NCBI GenBank assembly: GCA_947385875.1
Contig: CANDMV010000031.1
Location: 1-33,870, forward strand
Direction: 5' to 3'
DNA: 33,870 nt
Source of the DNA: an uncultured Eubacterium sp.
GTDB taxonomy: Bacteria; Bacillota; Clostridia; Lachnospirales; Lachnospiraceae
Shown here: one piece after another, positions 1 through 7,646 of the stretch
Layout of the letters: each line of letters starts with the position of its first letter
Position numbering within the stretch: the first letter of the stretch is position 1
Position numbers and translations under genes: made by a program
The notes under the pieces: generated by a model
What the model was told of the DNA's origin: nothing
Seen by the model: the letters and a program-made list of their open reading frames with translations, nothing else
The model's database searches: none

Positions 1-57
1 ATATCATGCCCTGTGGGTACATCTCACAGAAAGCATTTTTCAAACACGCTCTAGAGC
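1..57. repeat. Dispersed intergenic repeat, copy A
   Basis: Positions 1-24 are identical to 11071-11094. Positions 29-57 carry the core AAAGCATTTTTCAAACACGC followed by the palindrome GCTCTAGAGC, which recurs in part at 2322-2340, 7406-7449 and 7614-7637. It lies just downstream of the histidine kinase stop codon. No coding potential is evident. It is cut by the window edge, so its full length is unknown. Confidence 0.6.
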
Positions 58-109
58 TGGTTAAAATATCATCGTGCCAGTATAGTAGAATAAAATTCAG
101 ATCTTACCC

Positions 110-1426
110 TTATATTTTCAGTACCACATCTACAAAAAATTCCGTATCACTGTTGGAGACTCTTGATGAGCCGCCATACTTTTCTGCTGCAGCGGCGATG
201 GCAGAAAGACCAATTCCGTTTCCGCTATGCTTCGTGGAGCGGTAACCGTCCTTGCCCTTTCTTACTTTCCCGTCAAAGCTGTTGGTGGAGACAATATACA
301 GACTGCTGCCGTGGCGGACTTCCGCAGTCAGGCAGAAATACCGGGAGCACTTTGGGGCAGTCTGGCATCCGGCGATGGCGTTTTCTAGCAGATTTCCGAA
401 CAGTCCCGTTATGTCAAGCTCTGAGAAAGAGAGCGGCTCTGGCAGCCCAATGCTCCAGTATGTCCTGATGCCTGCGTTGGCAGCTATTTCGTGATAATAG
501 CTGAAAAGGGCGTTCAGCGCTGCATTACTGCAGTAGTTTGTAATGGAGAGCTGATCGATCATAGTTTCGTACTCTGCTATGTGTGCCCGAATGCTGCCGA
601 TGTCGCTCTGTTCGGCAAGAGACGCGAGCAGGTGGATGGAATGGCGGAAGTCGTGGCGCAGCTTCGCGGTCTGACGGACGTGTTCTAATAGTGTGAGGTA
701 CTGGTCAGCCTGCATTTCAAGGAGCTGGGATCGCTCTTTTATTGCTGACTGCTCCAGTATGAGTACGGCGCCTTGGTAAAAAAGCACATAGATACTTACA
801 AGTACTGTCATCGCGCCTGCTTCGAAGATAAGGAATAGACTGTACATCCGGCCCGTGTGGAGAGTGCTGTAGGAGCGGGGGATGGCAAGCACATTGAAGA
901 CGAAGAAAACGGAAGACAGCGCCACCGTAGAGTACCAGATCTTCGGAAAGACCAGACTGTCTACTGCCCGTGAAAAGTGCCTTGTGGCGGGAAAGAAAAA
1001 AGCCAGGAGCAGCAGGCAGGAGAGGACGAGCTGGAAAAGGGCAGCTTCCGGGGAAAAGTCTGCTGCACCCGATGCAGGGTGCAGTGAGGCATCAAAAGCA
1101 TAGGCAAACTGTGCAGGGAAAGTCTCTATGGCGCAGACACCCACATAGATGGCAAGGGCGCGAGGAAGGTCAAGGTTCATTGTGCGGCGGTATAGGAAAA
1201 AAAGCAGCACAAGGAACGGGAGTATCAGTGCATTCATGCCGATGGAAAACACTGCATGAAGGGTGGCGGCAGTAAAACAAAAGGGAACGACCACCGCCGC
1301 ACACAGGGCAGAGACTTTTGCAGGTGTATATTTCATTTGTTTTACTGCCGGAAGAAAGCATGACGCAGCACCGGGGATGAAGACCAGTGACTGGAGCAGC
1401 GCAGACAGCCATTTATGCATATCCAT
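110..1426 (-). CDS. AgrC-type GHKL sensor histidine kinase
   Basis: Membrane sensor kinase of a quorum- or peptide-sensing type two-component system, autophosphorylating on His and passing phosphate to the LytTR regulator encoded just upstream. The N-terminal half (about residues 5-225) has six or so hydrophobic helices. A coiled stretch follows, then the phospho-acceptor motif LRHDFRHSIHLL (His near residue 258). The ATP-binding GHKL domain has the N-box GNLLENAI and the glycine loop GNGIGLSAI. A GTG codon overlaps the regulator stop but sits almost on the AGGAGG (1434-1439). The ATG at 1426 has 7-nt spacing and is the better start, giving 438 aa. It is translationally coupled to the regulator. 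No pheromone-processing gene or propeptide is visible next to it, so the ligand is unknown. Confidence 0.88.
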   Translation of the reverse strand: MDMHKWLSALLQSLVFIPGAASCFLPAVKQMKYTPAKVSALCAAVVVPFCFTAATLHAVFSIGMNALILPFLVLLFFLYRRTMNLDLPRALAIYVGVCAIETFPAQFAYAFDASLHPASGAADFSPEAALFQLVLSCLLLLAFFFPATRHFSRAVDSLVFPKIWYSTVALSSVFFVFNVLAIPRSYSTLHTGRMYSLFLIFEAGAMTVLVSIYVLFYQGAVLILEQSAIKERSQLLEMQADQYLTLLEHVRQTAKLRHDFRHSIHLLASLAEQSDIGSIRAHIAEYETMIDQLSITNYCSNAALNALFSYYHEIAANAGIRTYWSIGLPEPLSFSELDITGLFGNLLENAIAGCQTAPKCSRYFCLTAEVRHGSSLYIVSTNSFDGKVRKGKDGYRSTKHSGNGIGLSAIAAAAEKYGGSSRVSNSDTEFFVDVVLKI

Positions 1427-1428
1427 GT

Positions 1429-2184
1429 TCACTCCTCCTTCCTGTGCCGCTGGCGGCTGCGTATTTTTTGAAAATGGTAGTCTGCTGCCATCTGCTCGAC
1501 ATTGACTCTGTCACGCACACGGACAGGGAATCTGGCACCGCTTTCCATGATGCAGCAGCCGCTTTTAAATTCTAGGATATATTCGGCATTTACGGTGATT
1601 CCCTTATTGACAGGGATGAAGCGGGTGTCGCTGCCTGTTTTTTCTATGAATTCTAGCATGGTCATACGGCACCTCAGCTTCTCTTTGTCTGTAAGTGTTA
1701 GCTCTATGTAGTGCGCATTCGAGACAGCGGAAATAATATCATCAAGAAACACCCGCACGATTTTCCTGTCGGCTGCAAGCTCGATGTATTTTTGTTCCTG
1801 CGGCAGCACCTTCACGGCATCCGACAGCACGTCAAAAATGCGTTCTTTGGAAAAGGGCTTAGTGACATATTCAAAGGCGTGGCAGGAAAAGGCATCTGGC
1901 ATAAATTCCGTGCTGGAGGTCAAAAATATGAGGAGACAGCCGATGTCCAGCCTGCGCATTTCTAGCGCGGCGGCGACTCCGTCCATGCCTTCCATGTAGA
2001 TGTCCATGAACACAAGATCAAAGCTGTCGGCCTCAAATGCCTCAAGGAATGCTTCGGCGCTTCCAAAGAGAATTGTCTCTGCTGAGTAACCGAAATCTTT
2101 TTCAAAACTGCTGCAGAGCCGGCTCATCTGGTCAAGACAAGCCTGTTCGTCATCTACTATAGCTATCTTTAAAATAGTTTCCAC
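1429..2184 (-). CDS. LytTR-family response regulator
   Basis: Cytoplasmic transcription regulator partnered with the GHKL kinase. An N-terminal receiver domain (IAIVDDE acidic pocket, phospho-acceptor Asp in LVFMDIYM near residue 61, conserved Lys in YVTKPF) is followed by a LytTR DNA-binding domain (about residues 140-240). The stop is 3 nt from the kinase start. The start is ambiguous: the only standard in-frame codon is GTG at 2184, which lies inside the GAGGTG Shine-Dalgarno-like hexamer (2182-2187) and has no RBS of its own. With that hexamer used as RBS, the codon at the proper distance is ATT at 2175, giving the N terminus (M)LKIAIVDDE usual for this family. The target genes are not evident in the window. 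Confidence 0.87.
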   Translation of the reverse strand: METILKIAIVDDEQACLDQMSRLCSSFEKDFGYSAETILFGSAEAFLEAFEADSFDLVFMDIYMEGMDGVAAALEMRRLDIGCLLIFLTSSTEFMPDAFSCHAFEYVTKPFSKERIFDVLSDAVKVLPQEQKYIELAADRKIVRVFLDDIISAVSNAHYIELTLTDKEKLRCRMTMLEFIEKTGSDTRFIPVNKGITVNAEYILEFKSGCCIMESGARFPVRVRDRVNVEQMAADYHFQKIRSRQRHRKEE

Positions 2185-2210
2185 CTCAATTCGTAAAAAA
2201 ATCCAATACC

Positions 2211-2219
2211 ATTATATCA
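2211..2219 (-). promoter_or_regulatory. Extended -10 promoter for the LytTR/GHKL operon
   Basis: On the minus strand the sequence reads TGATATAAT, an extended -10 with consensus hexamer TATAAT and upstream TG. No convincing -35 is seen at 17 bp, which extended -10 promoters tolerate. The inferred start would be near 2204, a leader of about 20 nt before the regulator. Confidence 0.5.
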
Positions 2220-2321
2220 TGGCGCAGGGAATTGTGCCACAAAATTGACATATTTCCGTTGCAATGAGCGCCCCTGGGCCGAAAAAGTAATGAAGATTTG
2301 TGTATGTTTCTGTCAGAAGTC

Positions 2322-2340
2322 TTTCAACACGCTCTAGAGC
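2322..2340. repeat. Dispersed repeat, copy B (partial)
   Basis: TTTCAACACGCTCTAGAGC matches the end of copy A (one base deleted in the A run) and includes the perfect palindrome GCTCTAGAGC. Its last bases run into the first GCAATATA box of the mutarotase promoter. Confidence 0.5.
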
Positions 2341-2409
2341 AATATAATTTGAAATTTGTTGATTTGAGGCAATATATGTAAAAATATTTTGCTTTTTATA
2401 TGCTAGAAT
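2338..2409 (+). promoter_or_regulatory. Shared promoter/operator, mutarotase copy
   Basis: Two direct GCAATATA boxes begin at 2339 and 2369, exactly 30 bp apart, followed by ATATTTTG and an extended -10, TATGCTAGAAT (2399-2409). Nearly the same arrangement lies at 4237-4307 before the TRAP operon, with the same 30-bp box spacing. No good -35 is present, consistent with an activator-dependent promoter. The AraC-type regulator at 7647-8534 is the likely ligand-responsive activator (inference). A purine-rich leader of about 90 nt follows to the mutarotase ATG. Confidence 0.6.
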
Positions 2410-2501
2410 GACATCATAAGGTAAGGAAAATGCAGCAGAATAAAGGTATGAATGAAGGACAGAAAACAGCAGGCTAAAAAGCGGGAAGGAAAAAGGACAG
2501 G

Positions 2502-2825
2502 ATGAAAGTTATGGTTAGAAAAGGTTTCAAGATGTTTTTAAATCAAGGAATGGCTGAGGAATATGAAAGGCGTCATCTCGCCCTCTGGCCTAAGATGAAG
2601 GAGATGATTCATGAGTATGGCGGAAGGAATTATTCTATTTTTTTAGATAGGGAAACGAATGTGCTGTATGGGTATCTAGAGGTTGAGGATGAAAAGATAT
2701 GGGCGGAGTCAGCAGATACCGAGATTAACAGAAAATGGTGGGATTACATGGCGGACATCATGGAGACAAATCCAGATAACAGTCCTGTCTGCATAGATTT
2801 ACAGCCGGTATTTTATTTAGAATGA
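2502..2825 (+). CDS. rhaM: L-rhamnose mutarotase
   Basis: Interconverts alpha- and beta-anomers of L-rhamnose, supplying the form used by rhamnose isomerase; small soluble cytoplasmic enzyme. The 107-aa length is normal for the family. Recognisable are the His in RRHLALWPKM, the NYSIFLD strand, YLEVEDE, and the C-terminal signature ADIMETNPDNSPV with an aromatic LxPVFYL ending. A purine-rich AAAGGA lies just before the ATG at 2502. It is first in a likely two-gene operon with the TIM-barrel protein. The promoter resembles that of the TRAP operon, which ties rhamnose handling to import. Rhamnose isomerase, kinase and aldolase are not in the window. Confidence 0.93.
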   Translation: MKVMVRKGFKMFLNQGMAEEYERRHLALWPKMKEMIHEYGGRNYSIFLDRETNVLYGYLEVEDEKIWAESADTEINRKWWDYMADIMETNPDNSPVCIDLQPVFYLE

Positions 2826-2901
2826 CAAACCCGGCGTTTGCCAATGAATAGGTATAGGTGTGAACTGCAATACAGATTGATGTGAAGAGGAGTATTTTGA
2901 T

Positions 2902-3714
2902 ATGAAAATAGGTGTTCGTGCACATGATTATGGAAAGCAGGAAATAGAAGTTATGGCGCAGCGGCTGCATGAAGAAGGTTATGATGCCGCGCAGCTGGCG
3001 CTGCCGAAGGCGTTTCGGGGAATCGAACGATATGAGGATATTACGGAGAGACATTTGGAGCGTATTCGGACGGCATTTGAAAAATGGAAGATTGAGATTC
3101 CGGTATTTGGATGTTATATGGATCTGGGCAACCCAGACCCGGTGATTCGTGATTATGCGGTAAAGACATTGAAAAAATGCTTATTCTACAGCAGGGAGGT
3201 CGGCGCAAAAGTAGTGGGAACGGAGACTGCGTATCTGCGTTTAAATCAGAGCGAGAAAAAAAGATGGTATCCATATATGCAGGACAGTATTAAACGCATA
3301 GTTGAAGAAGCCGTGCGTCTGGATGTTAAGCTTGCTGTCGAGCCGGTGTACTGGCACCCGCTGGAAAGTCTGGAAGTGACGCTGGATGTATTGGAAAAGG
3401 TGGGTGATTCTGCTCATCTGCGTATTATTTTTGACGCATCGAACCTCTTGAGGGATCCGGATCATACAGATCAAAAGAAATACTGGCAGGAATGGCTGTC
3501 CGGTATTGGAGAGTATATAGAAGCTATGCATATTAAGGACTTTTATCTGGATAAAAATGGCGGATATTGCCCTGTGCCGCTAGGGGAGGGAGTCATTGAA
3601 TACGATGAGATTTCAAAATGGCTGCATGAAAATCGGACGGAAATGTACCTGCTTCGTGAAGAAATGAATCCTGAATTTGCAGAGCAGGATCTTGCGTTCA
3701 TGAGGAAGCTGTAA
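2902..3714 (+). CDS. Xylose isomerase-like TIM-barrel sugar isomerase/epimerase
   Basis: Soluble 270-aa protein of the AP-endonuclease-2/xylose-isomerase-like TIM barrel superfamily, which includes sugar and keto-acid isomerases, epimerases and dehydratases. Candidate metal ligands lie at the usual strand ends: Glu in VGTET, Glu in LAVEPVYWHP, Asp and Asn in IIFDASNLL, His in EAMHIKDF, and a late Glu in LLREEMNP. RBS AGAGGAG (2886-2892) is 9 nt before the ATG. It sits 76 bp after the mutarotase and before a terminator, so the two form an operon. The substrate cannot be read from sequence. Context suggests a rhamnose- or uronate-derived ketose; hydroxypyruvate isomerase or an inositol-type epimerase are alternatives. 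Confidence 0.8.
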   Translation: MKIGVRAHDYGKQEIEVMAQRLHEEGYDAAQLALPKAFRGIERYEDITERHLERIRTAFEKWKIEIPVFGCYMDLGNPDPVIRDYAVKTLKKCLFYSREVGAKVVGTETAYLRLNQSEKKRWYPYMQDSIKRIVEEAVRLDVKLAVEPVYWHPLESLEVTLDVLEKVGDSAHLRIIFDASNLLRDPDHTDQKKYWQEWLSGIGEYIEAMHIKDFYLDKNGGYCPVPLGEGVIEYDEISKWLHENRTEMYLLREEMNPEFAEQDLAFMRKL

Positions 3715-3776
3715 TGAAATAGAATAGAGATTTGTTATTTAAATATCTTTTAAATATCTTTTAAAACTGGTTTATA

Positions 3777-3826
3777 GCAGCAGTACAGATTGAATCTAAG
3801 GGGGATTCATGTATTGCTGCTTTTTA
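3777..3826 (+). terminator. Intrinsic terminator after the mutarotase operon
   Basis: Left arm GCAGCAGTACA (3777-3787) pairs with TGTATTGCTGC (3810-3820), including one G-U pair. An inner GAATC/GATTC stem extends it, and a T tract starts at 3821. Just upstream is a tandem 11-bp AAATATCTTTT duplication (3741-3762). Confidence 0.8.
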
Positions 3827-4236
3827 TTAATGAAAATTACACATCAGGAAGCTATAAATAGAATTATTGGAAAAATTATCGATAGATTCAGAAATAAAAG
3901 TGTGGTATATTATGATAAAAGTCAGTAAAGAAATTACAAATTTCGGATTAAAACATTAAAAAAGAGAATATATATCCTTCTGATATGGAAGCAAATCAGT
4001 GTTCCAAAGTATGGACTGGGGGTGATAAGTCGGGAGTTCGATTTGTCCGTTCCAAGTGTAAAAACTGATTTTTATGGCACAGCAGGATATGTTACATAAG
4101 TGAATAATATGAAGATTTTGATCGTTTGGACATTTGTTCAAACGATTTTTTTACAGTAAAAAGAAACGGATGCATGGAGCTTAGAATCAGTCGGCGCCAT
4201 AGTTGGATAATTATAACAATAACTGACGGCACACGG

Positions 4237-4307
4237 AGCAATATAGTTTGAAAATTAACAAATAGAAGCAATATATATATAAATATTTTTGTTTATTATG
4301 CTAAAAT
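4237..4307 (+). promoter_or_regulatory. Shared promoter/operator, TRAP operon copy
   Basis: Direct GCAATATA boxes begin at 4238 and 4268 (30-bp spacing). They are followed by AAATATTTTTG and an extended -10, TATGCTAAAAT (4297-4307). The layout matches 2338-2409 almost base for base outside the inter-box segment, with the -10 one base closer. The rest of 3827-4236 is AT-rich and shows no convincing gene. Confidence 0.6.
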
Positions 4308-4349
4308 AATAATTACAAAGTGCACGAAATACTGATTAACCAAGAAATT

Positions 4350-4390
4350 CTATACAAAGCCACTTATATGCGGCCGCAGTGCTTGTATAG
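4350..4390 (+). other. Leader hairpin upstream of the TRAP operon
   Basis: CTATACAA (4350-4357) pairs with TTGTATAG (4383-4390), with further GC and ACT/AGT pairing inside and a GCGGCCGC palindrome in the apical region. It lies in the inferred leader between the -10 (4302-4307) and the dctP ATG. It has no T tract, so it looks more like an mRNA-stability or protein-binding structure than a terminator. Confidence 0.45.
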
Positions 4391-4418
4391 GTTTTAGCAA
4401 AAGAAAGAGGGAAGTAAG

Positions 4419-5468
4419 ATGGGAAGCACGAAAAAAATGATCGGGATGGCGGTCTCTGCGGCAGGTCTTCTGGCAGTTGCGGCTACATTTATCTCTGTAG
4501 TAAGTGCGAATAGTACCGACAAAATCGAAATCCGGCTGGCGCATAACCAGTCGGCGGGGTCAGAAATTGCGGATTCCATAGCGAAGTTTTCTGAGTTTGT
4601 AGCAGAAGATGAATCGAAGAATCTGGATGTAAAGATTTACGCAAGCGGTGTCTTAGGATCTGAAAAAGAAGAGATCGAGATGGTGCAGGCGGGGATCCTG
4701 GATATGGCAAAGGTAAGCTCGAATACGATCGGGCAGTTTGCAGATGAATATGCCATATTTGCGGTGCCGTACTTATTTGTAGATCAGGAGCATTATTACA
4801 CAGCTATGGAAGAAAGTGAAAAAGTGCAGGAGCTGTTTGCGTCTACGGAAGAGGATGGATTTATTGCGATCGGATATTACGCGAATGGGTCTAGAAACTT
4901 TTATTTGAAAGATGATGTGGCATGTACAGACCCATCTGTATTGAAAGGCAAAAAAATTCGTTCCATGCCGAGTTCCACTTCGATGGATATGATTTCTAAT
5001 ATGGGAGGCTCCCCGGTGCCGATGGCGGCAAGCGAGACGTATACATCGCTGCAGCAGGGGATTGTAGACGGTGCGGAAAATACAGAGCTGGCTCTGACGG
5101 TAGACGGGCATCAGGATCTGGTAAAATCTTATACTTATACGGAGCACCAGTATTCACCGGATATTTACATCATCTCTACGAAGACATGGGAAAAGCTGTC
5201 GGATGAGCAGAAGGATTATCTGGTAGAGTGTATGCGCAAGACCAATGATAATTTTAAGCAGCTGTATAACGGCATGATGGAGGAAGCGATTAAAGAAGCA
5301 CAAGAGCATGGAGTGACGGTTTACCGGGATATAGATAAGACAGCATTTATCGAAGCGGTATCTCTGATTCATGATGAATTCTGCAGCAGAGGAGACAGCT
5401 ACCGTCAGTTATACGAAGATATTCAAAAATACGCAGATGGAGGGACGCAGGATGAAGGTACTGAATAA
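4419..5468 (+). CDS. dctP: TRAP transporter solute-binding protein (DctP family)
   Basis: Extracytoplasmic receptor that captures an organic-acid or uronate ligand and passes it to the DctQM membrane pair for sodium-driven uptake. Residues 1-30 are a hydrophobic signal or anchor segment. The mature part starts with EIRLAHNQ and carries the family signature KKIRSMPS (Arg near 181, which normally binds the substrate carboxylate), SPVPMAASETYTSLQQGIVDGAENT, and a C-terminal helical section; 349 aa is the usual length. RBS GAGGGAAG precedes the ATG. Oddly for a monoderm there is no lipobox Cys, so the protein is either held by an uncleaved signal or released after an AxA-like VSA site. GH105 and rhamnose genes nearby suggest a rhamnogalacturonide or uronate ligand. 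Confidence 0.92.
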   Translation: MGSTKKMIGMAVSAAGLLAVAATFISVVSANSTDKIEIRLAHNQSAGSEIADSIAKFSEFVAEDESKNLDVKIYASGVLGSEKEEIEMVQAGILDMAKVSSNTIGQFADEYAIFAVPYLFVDQEHYYTAMEESEKVQELFASTEEDGFIAIGYYANGSRNFYLKDDVACTDPSVLKGKKIRSMPSSTSMDMISNMGGSPVPMAASETYTSLQQGIVDGAENTELALTVDGHQDLVKSYTYTEHQYSPDIYIISTKTWEKLSDEQKDYLVECMRKTNDNFKQLYNGMMEEAIKEAQEHGVTVYRDIDKTAFIEAVSLIHDEFCSRGDSYRQLYEDIQKYADGGTQDEGTE

Positions 5469-5931
5469 GGTCATTGAGTATGTATTGGCATTTTTAGTCG
5501 TTGTAATGGTTGCCGGATGCTTCTGGCAGATTTTTACCCGGTTTATTTTAAATAATCCTAGTCAATGGACGGAAGAGCTGCTGCGGTATGCGCTGATCTG
5601 GCTGACCATGATCGGGGTTCCGTATGCATATGGAAAAGAGCAGCATATTTCGATTGGATTTATCACAGGTACATTTACGAAAAAGGGTACAGTATTGGAT
5701 AAGATTTTTATTGACATTCTGATTCTGGTTTTGAGCGTATTTGTTATGATTATCGGCGGCATTATGGTATCTATGAATGCTGTGGGACAGTTATCCCCGG
5801 CTATGAATATTCCGATGCAGTTTTATTATATGGGCGTGCCGGTCTGCGGCGTACTGATGGTGATCTATGCGGCAGAGCGTCTGATGCGTCTGATGAAAGA
5901 ATATGCTGAAATTAAAAAGGAGGGAAAATAA
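5452..5931 (+). CDS. dctQ: TRAP transporter small permease (DctQ family)
   Basis: Four-helix small membrane subunit that pairs with DctM. The start at ATG 5452 follows GGAGGG (5439-5444) with 7-nt spacing and overlaps the end of dctP by 17 bp, implying translational coupling. A longer reading frame upstream lacks this support. At 159 aa it shows the family landmarks: a first helix with VMVAGCFWQIFTRF, NPSQWTEELLRYALIWLTMIG, YGKEQHISIGF, and a last helix with MGVPVCGVLMVIY. The stop is directly abutted by the dctM start. Confidence 0.92.
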   Translation: MKVLNKVIEYVLAFLVVVMVAGCFWQIFTRFILNNPSQWTEELLRYALIWLTMIGVPYAYGKEQHISIGFITGTFTKKGTVLDKIFIDILILVLSVFVMIIGGIMVSMNAVGQLSPAMNIPMQFYYMGVPVCGVLMVIYAAERLMRLMKEYAEIKKEGK

Positions 5932-7239
5932 ATGGAACTACAGGCGGCTTTAGTATTAGTTATTTTATTCTTTTTCCTGCTGCTGATGGGCATTCCGGTT
6001 TCGTTCAGCATTATTTCATCAGCGCTGGTTACGATTATTATGTTTTTGAATCCGCAGTTTGGGATGTTTATTTCGGCACAGAAGCTGGTAAGCGGGATTG
6101 ATAGTTTTACATTACTTGCGGTTCCGTTTTTCATTCTGGCGGGTCAGCTGATGAGCAGCGGCGGGATTGCAAGGCGGCTGATTAATCTGGCAATGCTATT
6201 TTTAGGAAAGGTGCCGGGGTCTTTGGCGCTGACAAATATCGCGGGAAATGCAATGTTTGGTTCTTTATCTGGTTCTGGTATTGCGGCAGCTACGGCAATC
6301 GGCGGTGTTATGAACCCGTTGGAGAAGGAGCAGGGATATGATGAAGGGTTTTCTGCGGCGACGAATATAGCGACAGCTCCAGTAGGCCAGCTGATACCTC
6401 CGACCAATTCATTTATTGTATATTCTGCGGCAAGCGGCGGTGCATCTGTTGCAACACTGTTTATGGCAGGATGGGTTCCGGGGCTTTTATGGGCATTTTT
6501 GTGTATGGTAGTGGCATTTTTATATGCGAAGAAGCATGGTTATGTAGTAAAGCGCGGTGAAAAGCTGACGGGTGCAGAGATCGCTAAGACAGTCTGGGAT
6601 GCGATTCCAAGTCTTCTGCTGATCGTAATCATCATAGGCGGCATCCTGTCTGGATATTTTACCCCGACGGAAGCATCTGGCGTGGCAGTTATTTATGCAT
6701 TTATTTTATCCGCTTTTGTCTATAAGAGTATTAAGATGTCGGACGTCAAAGATATTTTAGTAAGCGCGGCGACGATGACGACGATCGTTATGCTGATTAT
6801 CGGCGCATCGAGTGTATTGTCCTTTGTATTGTCCTTTACCGGACTGCCGCAGGCGATCAGCAACCTGATGCTGGGAATTTCCAGCAATAAGATCGTGATT
6901 CTTCTGCTGATTAATATAGTCCTGCTAGTGGTAGGCACGTTTATGGATATGGCTCCGGCACTGCTGATCTTTACTCCGATTTTCATGCCGGTAATTACAA
7001 GTATTGGCATGGATCCGATTCAGTTTGGTGTTATGATGGTTATGAATCTTTCGATTGGAACGATCACGCCTCCGGTAGGAAGTGTATTGTTTGTAGGATG
7101 CAGCGTGGCAAAGCTCCGTGTGGAGGATGTAGTATCAAAACTGATGCCGTACTTTGCCGCAATCCTAGCATCACTGTTGTTTATTACATTTGTTCCGGCA
7201 TTCAGTACATGGCTTCCGTCAGTACTGGGGCTGATGTAA
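5932..7239 (+). CDS. dctM: TRAP transporter large permease (DctM family)
   Basis: Main sodium-coupled transport subunit, 435 aa with about a dozen membrane helices. Family motifs include PFFILAGQLM, AGNAMFGSLSGSG, NIATAPVGQLIPPTN, TPTEASGVAVIYA and the second re-entrant region NLSIGTITPPVGSVLFVG. The ATG is immediately after the dctQ TAA and is preceded by AAGGAGGG. The three TRAP genes form one operon from the promoter at 4302. The 3' end is odd: the last 31 bases of the gene, with its stop codon, are repeated twice more downstream (see repeat 7209-7303). No clear terminator follows directly. Confidence 0.94.
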   Translation: MELQAALVLVILFFFLLLMGIPVSFSIISSALVTIIMFLNPQFGMFISAQKLVSGIDSFTLLAVPFFILAGQLMSSGGIARRLINLAMLFLGKVPGSLALTNIAGNAMFGSLSGSGIAAATAIGGVMNPLEKEQGYDEGFSAATNIATAPVGQLIPPTNSFIVYSAASGGASVATLFMAGWVPGLLWAFLCMVVAFLYAKKHGYVVKRGEKLTGAEIAKTVWDAIPSLLLIVIIIGGILSGYFTPTEASGVAVIYAFILSAFVYKSIKMSDVKDILVSAATMTTIVMLIIGASSVLSFVLSFTGLPQAISNLMLGISSNKIVILLLINIVLLVVGTFMDMAPALLIFTPIFMPVITSIGMDPIQFGVMMVMNLSIGTITPPVGSVLFVGCSVAKLRVEDVVSKLMPYFAAILASLLFITFVPAFSTWLPSVLGLM

Positions 7240-7303
7240 GATGGTTTCCGTCAGTACTGGGGCTGATGTAAGATGGCTTCCGTCAGTACTGGGGCTGATG
7301 TAA
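7209..7303 (+). repeat. 32-bp tandem triplication spanning the dctM stop codon
   Basis: Three near-identical units at 7209-7240, 7241-7272 and 7273-7303 contain TTCCGTCAGTACTGGGGCTG and end in GATGTAA. They differ by one base in unit 2 (GGTTTCC for GGCTTCC) and at the last base. Unit 1 encodes the dctM C terminus and its stop. As 32 is not a multiple of three, the extra units shift frame, but translation already ends in unit 1. Confidence 0.9.
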
Positions 7304-7405
7304 ATGATATAATGGCAGTCTATGGAGTAGAGTATGTCTCAAAAATTACTCCTGTGATATGCGCTGATTTGAACATCAATCATTCTCAATATAGTCAGTG
7401 CAGGC

Positions 7406-7449
7406 GGAAAGCATTTTTCGGACACACTCTACAGCGTGCTTGAAAAATC
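7406..7449. repeat. Dispersed repeat, copy C with inverted arm
   Basis: GGAAAGCATTTTTC matches copy A. The following bases form an imperfect inverted repeat (TTTTTCGGACACACTCTAC against AGCGTGCTTGAAAAA), giving a short hairpin. The surrounding gap 7304-7646 between dctM and the AraC gene holds only this, the 18-bp repeats and copy D; no gene is seen. Confidence 0.5.
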
Positions 7450-7482
7450 AGGGTAGTTGTATGATTTGCCCAAAATCGTAAC

Positions 7483-7530
7483 AATGATTTGTAATATAAT
7501 AATGATTTGAAATATAATAATGTTTTGCAG
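7483..7530. repeat. 18-bp tandem repeat
   Basis: AATGATTTGTAATATAAT (7483-7500) and AATGATTTGAAATATAAT (7501-7518) differ at one base, and a third, partial, diverged unit starts at 7519. It lies downstream of both flanking convergent genes. Confidence 0.6.
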
Positions 7531-7613
7531 CTTAAATCGCACAGTAAATGAGTTCGTTTTCTGTATCTGGGCCTGTTTTATAATGTAGTTCAAATGCAAA
7601 TTCGTATAATTTT

Positions 7614-7637
7614 GATTTTTCAAACACGCTCCGGCGC
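7614..7637. repeat. Dispersed repeat, copy D (partial)
   Basis: GATTTTTCAAACACGCTC matches copy A positions 35-52 closely and runs up to the 3' end of the AraC gene. Confidence 0.45.
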
Positions 7638-7646
7638 AGACAGGCA

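Noticed and set aside
2430..2477. 15-codon reading frame (MQQNKGMNEGQKTAG) in the mutarotase leader with AAGGAAA before it
   Set aside because: Too short and compositionally simple to separate from chance in a purine-rich leader; no run of regulatory codons and no attenuator hairpin follows.
3956..4141. 61-codon minus-strand reading frame in the gap before the TRAP operon
   Set aside because: No RBS, no recognisable motif, AT-rich DNA; treated as chance.
7406..7637. CRISPR-like array in the dctM-AraC gap
   Set aside because: The repeats are of different lengths and sequence, without regular unique spacers or cas genes.
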